Made by a program: the position numbers and the translations under genes | The notes under the pieces: generated by a model | Seen by the model: the letters and a program-made list of their open reading frames with translations, nothing else | Database searches by the model: none | What the model was told of the DNA's origin: nothing | Shown here: positions 37,584 through 48,267 of the stretch, piece after piece | Numbering within the stretch: the stretch's first letter is position 1 | How the letters are laid out: every line of letters begins with the position of its first letter | Source of the DNA: Schistosoma haematobium | Taxonomy: Eukaryota; Platyhelminthes; Trematoda; Strigeidida; Schistosomatidae | Length of the DNA stretch: 64,000 nt | Reading direction: 5' to 3' | Assembly (NCBI RefSeq): GCF_000699445.3 | Contig: NC_067201.1 | Location: forward strand, 24,381,033 to 24,445,032

Positions 37584-37925
37584 TTAGTTGCATAAGTCAG
37601 TCTGGGACAGTGTTTTGAGCACTAGAATCGTTGGGTATGGTGATATTTGAGGAGGAAGCCAAAAGAGGAAGTTTAGAGTTGAAATTCCATGTAGGAGGAA
37701 TAATAGGAATTGAAGAGGGAAGTTGATTATGAATACAGTGGTCTTGAGTGCTGTTAGAGATATGAGGGCGGTTATCACTTCCCGGTTGCCCACACTGTGA
37801 AAGGGTTTTTCTAGAAGTATCTGAAAGAGAAATTGGTTTAGGGGTAGTCTTAGTGACCTGAGAGCATGACCGCAGTGCCCAAGGGACAACTACTTGAGGT
37901 CGGTCACACACGACCTTTTTATGAG
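37584..37925 (-). pseudogene. Family E: retroelement ORF fragment of unknown type
   Basis: Minus strand reads MCDRPQVVVPWALRSCSQ then GQPGSDNRPHISNSTQ, open for about 100 codons. It is related to the more decayed stretch at 35,215. It is Pro/Ser/Thr-rich, like retroelement ORF1 or gag proteins, but I see no zinc knuckle. Family D lies directly upstream on this strand (37,930-38,340), so D may be its leader. Confidence 0.45.
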
Positions 37926-37929
37926 TAAT

Positions 37930-38340
37930 TTTCGTGTTATATCCGAACGATTAATAAATGAATGGTGACTTCCGGGAATTATTTATGACCTATTATTACA
38001 TATATTCTTACTGGATAATTATTAAGTAGCGATATTATGTATATATATACCTCTCATTTGACTTATTGGCTATGTAGATACGATTTACCATTCTTAACTT
38101 CCAATTTATTAGGTACAGTTTCCCACACTCACAGCCACTTTCGGCTTGACCTCGTATAACTATTATTTTTCATCTTATGATGTGATGCGATTTGATTTGC
38201 TTATATATCTGAAATATACGATTCATACAGTGGATGCTCAGATTGCGTTCTAAACTCAACGAGCAGGGCTAGGTGAGGACCAATAAGGAATCAAAGTTGA
38301 CCCAAGGTTCTTAGTCCTGATTGACGTGTCATTGGTTTAG
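37930..38340 (+). repeat. Family D dispersed repeat
   Basis: Second copy of the 890-1,401 repeat. It is written here as plus by analogy; functionally it may be the minus-strand leader of the family E fragment. No conserved frame. Confidence 0.5.
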
Positions 38341-38549
38341 CACGATAACAAGGTCATATAAGTCGGTATTCTGATTGTCAAATTTGTTTCGTAATGATGA
38401 CAGGAGCAAAAGCCATATCAACAACCGCCAATACACTACCATTATCTCTAATACACTCTACCGCGTTTTTAGTAGTTCCTTAATAAAACATAACGACAAT
38501 TACCTTCCAGGAAAATTCCTCAAAGTGATTTAAACAATAAATAGCTTAT

Positions 38550-38960
38550 AAGCAGAGATGGATAGTGGATAGCAGTGGAATTCAGGACACGCGTTTCGTC
38601 CCACTCGGGGCTGGGTGTACCTGCATCTCACAGTTGATGTTCACTCAAAGACTCGATCCCAGTACCATTCGCTTCAAACACCATCACATTATCCACTAAG
38701 TTACTGAGTCCTGATAACCACCTGCTTGTGCAATGAGGTGAAGTTTTAAATTCACTTGGTGTTGTTTTACTTGTATCTTCCCATTGTTGTTTAGGATTAC
38801 AATTGATCAGTCTCTTAATGGCATATATTCATCCTGTGCATAATGAAGCGAACCATACGGAGTTCGAGTCCCAGATATTACCTTAGTTCACAAGCTTTAT
38901 AAACAAAGATGGATAATGGTTACAATAATTTGATAAAGAAAAAATAAAGTATAATTACTT
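38550..38960 (-). repeat. SmAlpha-like units, tandem
   Basis: A minus-strand unit with the CUGANGA strand of the hammerhead deleted (38,585-38,640) is followed by a G segment and then by the start of a second unit (AAGATGGATAATGG at 38,905). The order implies tandemly arranged monomers of about 330-350 bp. Confidence 0.65.
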
Positions 38961-38962
38961 AC

Positions 38963-39080
38963 ACATTAACAATAAAATTGTTAAAGGTTCAATAGATTTA
39001 ACTGATTTCATGTATTGCATAAATGGATAAAGTTCATCTTGTTGGTTTAATAACTTCTCAATATGTATAACTGTTGATTG
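38963..39080 (-). CDS. SNX14: SNX14-like exon 10: start of RGS domain
   Basis: Thirty-nine codons plus one base, beginning QSTVIHIEKLLNQQDELY and continuing PFMQYMKSVKSIEPLTIL. This matches the first RGS helices of SNX14 (I-x-x-Q-x-x-L-x-x-F-M-x-x-x-K). The acceptor is TTTTTAG and the donor GTAAGT. The RGS domain of this family is atypical, and I infer no GTPase-activating role from the sequence. Confidence 0.82.
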
Positions 39081-39429
39081 CTAAAAATGAAAAAGCAAAT
39101 TACATCACTGTTCGTTCCATCCAAAAAACAATGTAGCTTGATGTAATTAATACAATGCTTCGAACTATGCTGTTTGTATAAGGGCTAAAAACCTCAGTGT
39201 AAAGGATAGGCGTAAAGCTGTGACTAGCTTACATTGAATTGAATGGAAATAGATTAGAGTATCAAACACGTTGTACTTAATTCAATCTGGACAACATCGA
39301 TACAATATTATGTAATATTTACAAATGTAATTATTAATAGAATCAAGAATATATCTCTCTATATGAAACTCTTCAGTTGGATATACCTAGATCAAACTAT
39401 GAGTGATCATACCAAAACTCGAAATCAGT

Positions 39430-39860
39430 ACACTTTAAATTCACTTGTTGTTGCTTTACATGTATCTTCCCATCCTTATTTAGGACTGTGATTGATCAGT
39501 CTCATGTTGGCGTATGTGCATCCTGTGCGGATTGCCTCGATATAGTTTTGAGTCACTAGCTTTTTAAGCAAAGATGGATAGTGGCTAGCAGTGGAATCTA
39601 GGATGCACATTTCGTTTTATTTGCGACTCTTCAGCTGGATGTACCTGCATCCCAGAGTTGATGTTCACTCCGGCACTCAGTAGCTAAGTGGATAACACAA
39701 TGGCGTTTGAAGCGAACGATACTGGGATCGAGTCCCGGAGTGAACATTAACTCTAAGATGCGGGTACATCCAGTTGATGAGTCCCAAATAGGACGGATTG
39801 CGCGTCCTGGATTCCACTGCTAGTAATTATTCATCTTTTTCAGTACACTTTGCTTCAAAA
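39430..39860. repeat. SmAlpha-like units, head-to-head
   Basis: A G segment, then a minus-oriented hammerhead unit (39,575-39,670), then a plus-oriented full unit (39,670-39,850) abutting at CACTCAGTAGCTAAGTGGAT. The plus copy has C3 changed to U and GAAA changed to GGAT. Confidence 0.7.
39596..39640 (-). ncRNA. Hammerhead motif, core intact, weak stem II
   Basis: Core CTGAAGA, GAAA, A-U closing pair and GCATC cleavage region are present. Stem I (ATCCAG with CTAGAT) has one mismatch. Stem II (GTCG opposite AAAC) retains only about two pairs. Folding is doubtful. Confidence 0.45.
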
Positions 39861-40136
39861 GATAACATGTCACCAACTGAGCTACTAATTTCAGATAAAC
39901 ACTAATTAGTTCAACGAATTTAAAGGTGTTTGTATCTACATATCAAATATTACTAAAAAGTTTGTGATGAAATGATATCATGAAAGCAATCCTCTAAGAA
40001 TGCACATATAACAACAGGAATTGATCAATTATTATTGTTTTGAATATCAATAACGCATTACTACAATAACTCCTCCTCTCACTGACGAAAAAAAAGAAAA
40101 TATACACTTTGACAATAACCATAATAATATGCATAC

Positions 40137-40226
40137 CTTTTTAGATAGCCATCTCTCCCAGTCGTGAATATATGTTTCCAGTAATGGGACATGTTGACAA
40201 TCATGTTTTATTAATGGTTCAACAGG
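40137..40226 (-). CDS. SNX14: SNX14-like exon 9: PXA to RGS linker
   Basis: Thirty codons starting PVEPLIKHDCQHVPLLET and ending WERWLSKK, acceptor TTTTAG, donor GTATGC, both phases 0. It corresponds to the short linker before the RGS domain, where the family has a P-L-V-P-F-L-type motif (here HVPLLETY). The segment is recognisable mainly from phase and neighbours. Confidence 0.75.
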
Positions 40227-40359
40227 CTAAAATGGATTAAACATGCATAGTCTCATGCTTATTAGTCACATATATATGTATATTTGAAATAGAATTAAAA
40301 GCCAAAATGAAACTACACGGTAACTAAATGATGAGTTATGAATAAATTAATATATTTAT

Positions 40360-40570
40360 AAGCAAAGATGAATAGTGGTTAGCAGTGGAATCCAGGACGC
40401 GCGTTTTGTCCTATTTCGAACTCGTCAGCTGCATGTATCTTCATCTCCGATTTCATGTTCATGCAATGGCGATTGAATGTCCGGTATACGCCTGACTATG
40501 TGAGAGCATTCCGAGAGGGGATCTGACTATCCCCAGCCTCGGCCATACCACGGCATTTGCGGTTATACAG
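40360..40570 (-). repeat. SmAlpha relic and family B fragment
   Basis: 40,388-40,434 is a minus-strand hammerhead with CTGACGA intact and G12 changed to A. 40,460-40,565 is a minus-oriented family B 5' fragment (CACGGCATTTGCGG end). Confidence 0.6.
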
Positions 40571-41265
40571 CTATTTCCCAGTGTCAAATGTTTGTAAAGA
40601 ATGAAATTTTCAACAGAAAAAACACCTATAACACTTCTGGGACCTTGAACCGAACACAAAACATTGTGACATAATTAAGGCTTTACTTGAAGATTACGAT
40701 TGCAAGAACTTTTGAATGTCTATAAACTTCTAGTAAGAGGATTTTCAAATTTTGTCAGTGTCGTTATTCAGATCGGCTTTGTAAGAGTCTTCATAGGTTA
40801 ATTGTTAAGAGTTGTCGATAATTCCTTGAAAAAGGAAATACTTCTACCGATCAACAATTGTGTAAACTTCGAGAATGCTTGTCGATTATGCTTTCATTAT
40901 CCTGACTGAACATTTAACGAATTTGTCAAACTTTTTTAGCATATTCTCCAGAAGTTTATAGAATATCAAGACAATAGATAATCACAAAGATATCTTTGTT
41001 CTCCAAGCATAAATGAACCTTTTAAGTAAAGCTTCTTCTATAATTCCTACCCTCATATCTTAAGGTTAAAAGAGTAGTAAACTTCAGCGAACTAGAAACC
41101 AGATTAAGAAGTCGATGTCCATGAACATATTCAGGAAATACAAATGTTGAAAACTAAAGTGTTGCCATTCTAAAGAGTTGCAGATAGAAATTATTTGTAT
41201 TAGAATAATCTCGATCGCCACGTTATTGCCTAACTACCGTCGGCCAGTCAGAAAGGGTGTGTATT
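40571..41265. other. Unassigned intron
   Basis: Nothing recognised. Confidence 0.45.
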
Positions 41266-41269
41266 CGAA

Positions 41270-41760
41270 TTTCACTTCCATCACAACATTTACCCCCAAA
41301 TGCCCTGGTGCAGCCGAGAGTGGGGAGAGTCAGCTCTCTCTCTCTCTCGAAATGTTCTCAAGTGGCCACGTGCATACAACCACTGTTGAGGAAGTCGTAC
41401 TCACTGCCTTCTCGTGGCATTACTGTTGTTTACGAAATTGGGAGGACGAAAAGCGAATGTCCGGCGTTTTAACCAGGTTGGTGGACACAGAGAATCCACC
41501 TAGGGGAGTTGAGAAACCCTGATCCCAAACCAATGGTGTATATGGGATCCAGGCCCCTAAGGAAAAAAATGGCGTGTGGACCGATTGTTGGTCACCGGCT
41601 ACCATGGGAAGTTGTTCCATTGCCTTGTGGATTAGACCTTGGGTCAAAGGCTAGGGGTGTGGTCCCGTAGGAAAACCACTTGCTTCGGTGTGTGTGTGCC
41701 GCATATTTGTTTGGTGCCTACCTGTACCAATGTTTATGCGTTTAAATAAATAAAATAAGA
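41270..41760 (+). repeat. Family B retroposon, full-length type
   Basis: Starts CCCCCAAATGCCCTGGTGCA and ends GTTTAAATAAATAAAATAA. A (CT)-rich patch (CTCTCTCTCTCTCTCG) lies near the start. Confidence 0.75.
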
Positions 41761-41848
41761 TAGAACTTATTCGTATTAGAACAATCTCGATAGTTACGTC
41801 ACGTAATAGCCTAACTACCATCGACCTGTACAGAATTGAACATGAATA

Positions 41849-41905
41849 TACAATTACTTACTTACTTACGCTTGTTACTCCTAATGGAGCATAGGCCACC
41901 GACCA
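41849..41905 (-). repeat. Family S 3' end
   Basis: TTACTTACTTACTTACGCTTG followed by TTACTCCTAATGGAGCATAG is the reversed RTE-like 3' terminus, about 50 bp only. Confidence 0.7.
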
Positions 41906-41963
41906 GATCAATATACAATAAATTCATGTTATTATTTACTAAAATAGACCATGATAAACTTAC

Positions 41964-42008
41964 TGTACATTCAGGAAAACATAGTAGAATCAAATGATTG
42001 ACAAAATC
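41964..42008 (-). CDS. SNX14: SNX14-like exon 8: 45-base micro-exon, PXA end
   Basis: Fifteen codons, DFVNHLILLCFPECT, between acceptor TTTGAAG and donor GTAAGT. Joined to exon 7 it gives LANS-DFVNHLILL, matching the LADP-DTVNHLL-type junction remembered for SNX14. The frame stays open upstream, but no AG exists further out before a stop, which supports this acceptor. Both phases are 0. Confidence 0.8.
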
Positions 42009-42714
42009 CTTCAAATATTCATCCGATAATTTGGAAGTGTGCAACAAGAAGGAGGAGGAGAGAAAGAATATGGGATGGGGAAAAAATCAATAACGTAAAT
42101 TTTTTGTTAACTACAGAATGAGAGTTTAAACAATAAAAATGAAATGACCTTAGAAACTATCAACAAGATCCATTGATTGATAAGATTATGCATAATTCAA
42201 GATGACAATCAAGATTATTTATCCATACATATAGAACATGGATTTTATTTTCATTCTGTCAAATTTATTCTACTATCATTACATATTATTATAATTCATA
42301 CTAATCTAACATACTCACTGTGTTGATAGGATGTGACAATATGAATTAGATTCTAAGTTGTTTAATGACTAACTGACTAATGTTTATTCTGTGTATACAT
42401 TTCAACTCTAAACTCATCCAATAGCTCACCTCTATTGAAACTTTAAAAATAAGGGATAGGAATTTCAACTGAGATAAGCTGTTGTGTGAGTTGGAGAATA
42501 AAATTAAACCAAGAATGAAAACAAATCAGAATAAAAAGTTAAAATAGAGTAAAATAATTTAAAGCAATTAGTCTCTTTGATAAATTTCGATAGTGCAATA
42601 TAAGAAAATGAAGATTATCAGAACTATTTGATGGTATATTAGTGTAATACATTTCGAACAATCTGATCACAGTGGACCAAGTTACAAGGGGGTACCAGAT
42701 ACATATGCACCACA

Positions 42715-43255
42715 CAAATCTTAATAGGCCCCCAAATGCCCTAGTACGGCCGAGAGTGGGGAAAGTTAGCTCTCTTTCTCTCCAAACACTCTGAAGTGGC
42801 CATGCGTATATAGCTTCTATCAGGGAAGTCCTACTCATTGCCTTCTCACGGCGACGGCGTTGTTTACGAAATTGAGAGGACAAAAACGAATGTCCTGAGA
42901 TTTAACCGGGTTGGTGGATATGCAGGATACATCTAGGGGAGTTAGGAAACCTTCATTTCAAACCAACAGTGCACACGGGCTCCAGTATCCTGAAGGAACA
43001 AATGGCGTGGGAACCAATCGTTGGTCACCGGCTACCATGGGACTGCATCTCCTCATGATGCTCCACTGCCTTGTGGATCAGACCTTTAGGTCGAAGGTCC
43101 CGACTGTGGAACCCCAAGAAACCACATAGTTCGGTTTGGGCACCCGGTCAGTATCACAGCCCTTACAAAAATCAAATGAGATTTGTGTGGTGCATATGTA
43201 TCTGATGCCACCTTGTACCAATATCTATGTGTTCAAATGGAAAAATAAATAAATA
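42715..43255 (+). repeat. Family B retroposon, full-length type
   Basis: Begins GGCCCCCAAATGCCCTAGTA and ends AAAAATAAATAAATAAGGA. Immediately followed by a family C SINE. Confidence 0.75.
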
Positions 43256-43257
43256 AG

Positions 43258-43545
43258 GACCAGTGGAGTTCAACCAGGTCTTTTGTGAGATAATAACTCA
43301 TTGAAGACAATGGTGGATGTGTCGCTCAATTTCGTGGATTAATTGGAGTTAGACATTAACACCGAGCTCAGTGGTTTAGAGGTTAAGCGTTCGTGCGCGA
43401 GACCGATAAGCCCTGGGTTCGAATCTCGCGAGGCGGGATCGTAGATACACAATACTGAGGAGTCCCACAATAAGACGAAGCGGTCGTCTAGTACTTCCAG
43501 GTTCTCCATGCTGATCTAGCTTCAATTGACTCATGATCTCAACTA
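43258..43545 (+). repeat. Family C tRNA-SINE, best copy
   Basis: Contains GAGCTCAGTGGTTTAGAGG (A box) and CTGGGTTCGAATCTCGCG (B box), 30-35 bp apart as in tRNA promoters, then CTGAGGAGTCCCACAATAAG and GACGAAGCGGTCGTC. The hammerhead GAAA is changed to GAAG. The 3' end reads TTCAATTGACTCATGATCTC. Confidence 0.8.
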
Positions 43546-46072
43546 TTAAAAAATATATATACTTTTAAGAACATTTATATATAAAAACTAAAAAGTCAAC
43601 TAGACTAGAAATGGAGGATAAGAGAAGGCAAGGATAATAACGAAAATGACAATGTGAAAACAATTTGAAACCTCATCGCTTCTGGATAATAAACTGATAT
43701 TACCAGGGGGGCGTTGAATTTTCGTATGGCTAAGTCTTCAATAAACCTTAGTATACGCCCTTTTACATTTTTATACAATACCACAAAAGCCGAGTAGTTA
43801 AGATCAATCTTATGACCTATTTCAATTGTGTTTGCTAATAGAGGATAATGGATATTTATCCTCTACTGTGATTGGGGTATTTGATAAAAAACCGAATTGA
43901 TACAACTACTTTTTAGCTTTACTCTGACAAAAAAAAACAACATAATTGGTTATCCTTTTTAACCGTGTTTTTTTTATCTTGGTCAATATAACCAAGTATG
44001 TGGGACATTCGGTGTGTATAGGAAAAATTGGATCATTACTATGGGTACATTTTAATAGACTAGACAAAATTGAATATGATATCATACTTTCATTCTATAA
44101 AAAAAAACGAATACATATACATATGATAAATGCTGAGAAAACTCCCAAAAGATAAATGAGGATACCTAGTGTACCAATATAAAATTTTAGAGCAAAAACT
44201 AAAATTATTTCGATTCTCATGACATGATCGATAAACCAGGCAAATGTTTGCATTAGATTTATGAGTCAAACATACACTAAGCATTAACTGATGAGACTAA
44301 TCAGACAGTTATGATGAACGTGGAAACTGGAACAATGGTGTGTGTTAGCCTACGTTATCATCCTTATATCATCATGGTAAAATGAAATTTACAGGATTAA
44401 AAAAACGAGTCAAAATTATAATAGTATTAATGGTAGTGAAGTAAGATTAAGTATTGGATAATGTAGTGACAGAGTAGTATGAGAACGAGCTCAAAGTATT
44501 CACGACAACTTTACAGTTAGTTTCGAGCCAATCAGAAAAGAGCTTTCATAAATGTATAGCTTATTAAAAAGAGCCAAGCAATAATATTACACAGTGTAAA
44601 CAGATGAATCGGTGGTCTCTAAATAGATTACCCTATCGAAAAAACAACGATACATAGAATCCCATAAATAGATATAGATTGCCCGTACTTTCGAACCTTT
44701 AGAAGGAGCCAAACAGATTTTTAAGTCCTCACACTGTTCCTGGTTAATGTTATGGTTTTCCTCACGAACTGATATCAGTCATGATATAAAAGTACTCTAC
44801 GCCTATATGGATGAATGAGTTTCACTCACCCATCAGGTTAATGGTTCATTCCAGAATTAAGGTTTCAAGGTTATGATTTAGGGATAGTGTCGACTTATCT
44901 TGTTATATACGATCTAAATGATACACTTTACACCATTTTTACTCTATGGTTTCCAAAAATAATTTTTAGCTATCACTTTCAACAGTTTAAGCAGTATACA
45001 AAGGTATTTCTGCTACCCGTGATGCATGATATTCGAATTTCGTTCAAAAACCAGTCTTGTTTTCTATTCTGATTTAGTTGTTCTTAAAGTATATTTTTAC
45101 CGAATATAGTTCGAAAAAAGGGATGAATTACAGAAGAATAAAAAGTATCAACCCAAGTTGAGGCTCAGAAATTAGAATGTGTGAATGAATTTTTGAAATC
45201 ATGACCGAGTCTGAGCCACGCTACCAGAACAAAATGAGTGAAATATATACTTTAACTTACAATTTGGTTGGGGTGAATGTAAAGTTTTGTAAATTTTCTT
45301 TGAAGGAATGAATGTACAATAACAAGGCACTTGGATTAATGTTTTCTTACATTCTTTTAATTGTAAGCTTTCGTTTGGCGCATAAACTATTGTTGCAAAT
45401 CTTACTTAAATTATTGTTAGTTAATTACGGACCTATTGCTTCTTTTTCAGTTTTAGCGTAGTTATGTCCAGATTTTAATTTACGATTTCGATTGATGTGT
45501 AGGTCGGGAATTCACTGTATATTAATGCATAGGTTGAGGCACATCGGAAAAACTGCACGACAGAGATCTAATTTGTTTGCCATGCTCTCTTATTAGACTA
45601 AATACTGAGGTCAAAGAAGAAACTCTGTCCTGATAAATAAGCATTTAGATTACCTTGCTCAAGACTCAACGTCAATCGTTGTTATCAGTCAAAATGTATG
45701 ACTTTTCAAAGTACAGGACATTAAGACAGATTGAAATAAGTATACTTGAGGTAGATAATTAGAGTCTGAATTCTGATTGGTAAATCTCATCGAGTAATAT
45801 CAATTAAACCCTAACATAGCAATACTAAGTTCGAGTCTTATAGTGAACATCAACGACTGAATGTAAATATATCCAATTAACAAGTTCTACGTAAGAAGAA
45901 ACACCAGTGTTAAAAACAAATAGTACTGAAAACATTATTTACAGTTCAGTAGTCCTCGACAGAATGTATGAATGACTGAGATATTTCTTACTTTACCATG
46001 TAATCTTTTACTTCGTAAATACTATTAGAAAGAAGTCACATGAATATACATATGACAAAACATTTAACTTAC
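43546..46072. other. Intron with a family H-related stretch
   Basis: 44,740-44,890 resembles the interior of the MITE at 10,421 (CACGAACTGATATCAGTC, ATATGGATGAATGAGTTTCA) but lacks clear terminal inverted repeats. A faint SmAlpha relic lies at 45,850-45,910. No gene was seen in the rest. Confidence 0.45.
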
Positions 46073-46148
46073 AGAATTAGCTAAAATGTCCATAGCAGGC
46101 AATAAAACACAAGTAGATAGTATTTCTATTAAAAAACTAGACAACGAT
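46073..46148 (-). CDS. SNX14: SNX14-like exon 7: PXA domain
   Basis: Seventy-six bases reading SLSSFLIEILSTCVLLPA then MDILANS, preceded by TTTTCAG and followed by GTAAGT. This is the classic PXA C-terminal helix (L-I-x-E-I-L-x-x-x-V-x-L-P-x-x-D), with the phase matching exon 6 (1 base plus 25 codons). It lies between introns of 1.77 and 4.06 kb. Confidence 0.85.
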
Positions 46149-46309
46149 CTGAAAATTAAAAGCATTACATTAATATTTCGAAATAACAACAGAGCTGTTA
46201 AATTTGTAGTAAAAAAACATCAACATATTAACTACATTAATAGAACGCACCGTTACTGGTTGGTTGATGAGTTGTCTGTGTATTTTCGTGTGTTACATGT
46301 TCTCATTCC

Positions 46310-47475
46310 CAACTTATTACAAGATGCACTGATTACTGATGTAAGAATAAGTTATAAGAAAGTTAGAGGTGGTCAAACCATGGGATATGGGATAAGTCTA
46401 CAATGTTTCTGTCACGTGAAATGAACCATGTCCTAGAATACAAACATTTTCTCCATGGTCAACATGCAATAATTGTTATCGATGGTTAGAGACTTTAGAT
46501 GATATACTTTAACACTAAGCAGCAATGACGGAAATAAATTCACTCTTTTAATATCACTTCATTGATTTCTTCTGAATTATTTGCTACACATACCTAAGTC
46601 ATTTCGAATTCGACTCTTATTAATGTCACCGTGCTGTGTGAATATTAAATGAATAACTATGACTAGTTCCTACTTTATGACTAATATCTAAAAAGTTTTG
46701 ATATGGTTGAAGGTGGGAAGAGTTCGTTCTGTCTCTTGAAATAGTCGCGCATTATGACCTGTTTAAGGAAATTTCTGTTCGTTGCCCTCATGTGGTGAGA
46801 GTTTTACAAAAGTGAGGATGGAGAGCGGATGTGCGGCACTTAAACCAGGTTGGCATACACAAGGGCTGATGCCATATGAATTGTCCCAAGGATTTCTACA
46901 TCGTGAATCATTTATCGACATTGGAACTGAGTGAAAAAAAAGTGGATAGGTGACCAGTTTATCAAGTGGTGGCGCATTATGAATGACAGTTATGTACGGC
47001 TGACATTCTTCGGTTCATAAAAACTCCCCGGTTGGCGTCCTAGAGATTGTATACCTCAGTGGTTGGAGACTTCATTAGACATGCCTTGGAGTGGCAGTGT
47101 TGCTGTAGTTTTCCACTACTATCATTATGCAAGTGAGAAAACTCCCATAACCGAATGTAGATTTTATCTGTATTTTAAACTGAACCGTGTCTCATAACAT
47201 ACAATATAATTGGTCATTTACCAACTGATTGTACTACCCTACTCTTCTTGTTCTTTTCACAATGTCATCACTTTTCATTGTGCGGATTTTTTGTGCCCTA
47301 TCGTACTATAATTTGTCCATAAAATAAACACTTGAAATCCTATTACCACTGATACTGTTGCTACCTCTACTATTCTGGGATTTGACTTGGCAACTTTATC
47401 TTTCTGTGCTAATGGGGTATGGGAACTTGAATCGATGTACATTTGTACAGGTTCTACATTGTGACCTACTGACTG
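46310..47475 (+). pseudogene. Family R and B relics, highly decayed
   Basis: 46,350-46,510 retains GTTAGAGGTGGTCAAACCAT and TCGATGGTTAGAGACTTTAG from family R ORF2. 46,700-46,880 resembles family B. 46,970-47,475 again shows the family R end (GGTTGGCGTCCTAGAGATTG) and 3' UTR (GTTCTACATTGTGACCTACT). All frames are broken. Confidence 0.55.
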
Positions 47476-47922
47476 AATGTAAATTAGCTGTTCATGTCAG
47501 CTAGTCACATGCATTCGAGAAATTGGTATAAATGTGCATCAGTTCTAACTCCCTTCATCTCATGCCAACATAAAAAGAAAGAAGAAAGTTAACTCAAGCT
47601 GTTCTTGAACGATTACAAATTTATTTTTGTCAGTGATTTACATGAACATAAATGAAGTATGTGGATATTTTAAGCGAACTCTTAGAAAAAATTGGTTAAT
47701 AATCACCGTTTACTTTGTAACGAAAGCTTTATGGGGAATGGCCAGTGTTAAATACCTCTACTAGGTTCATTTTTACTTAACGTTAACTTATCATCGAGGA
47801 AGAGAAATAAACAACTATCTCAATTCTTTCATTAGGATTTTGCGTGAAATTTAAATTATCAAGAAAAATTTTCTAAATTAATAGTATGCAAATGAATGGA
47901 CAATATACATCCTGTTACTTAC

Positions 47923-48267
47923 GGATTACAACCCAGTTCCATAAACTTCTGGAAAAATAACGCACTAGTTGAAGCACTCCGTGAAACAACAGGTGATTTA
48001 CGACTACGCTCTGAACTACCATACGCATGTCCGGGAGAGTTGTGCATAACACGATTACGTCGAAAGCGATGACCGTGATCAACAGAAGGCTCTTTTGATT
48101 TATGAATTTCTGATGATGAAAGACTGGGGGGCATGCCGAGAACTGGTAATAACCGGCTGACCACTGCACGTAAATACATTACTTCAGCTTGTCTTGAATA
48201 CAGAGCTGCATGTAATCGGTCTCCAAAAGCACACAAAACAGCTTCTTCGGAACAAGATTTCAACGGG
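47923..48267 (-). CDS. SNX14: SNX14-like exon 6: PXA domain
   Basis: Reads AVLCAFGDRLHAALYSRQ then AEVMYLRAVVSRLLPVLG, matching the PXA block GxxLHxALxSRxxExxYLR that is distinctive of this family. A Ser/Arg/His-rich loop follows before the end at MELGCNP (donor GTAAGT, phase 2). Two acceptors are possible. AAG before 48,267 gives the best-looking site but needs incoming phase 2. AAG before 48,244 fits the phase of exon 5 but shortens the link by about 7 residues. Either the inner acceptor is used or a micro-exon is missing. Confidence 0.82.

Noticed and set aside
41178..41522. 114-codon open frame on the plus strand
   Set aside because: It lies in a family B copy, and equivalent frames in other copies are broken.
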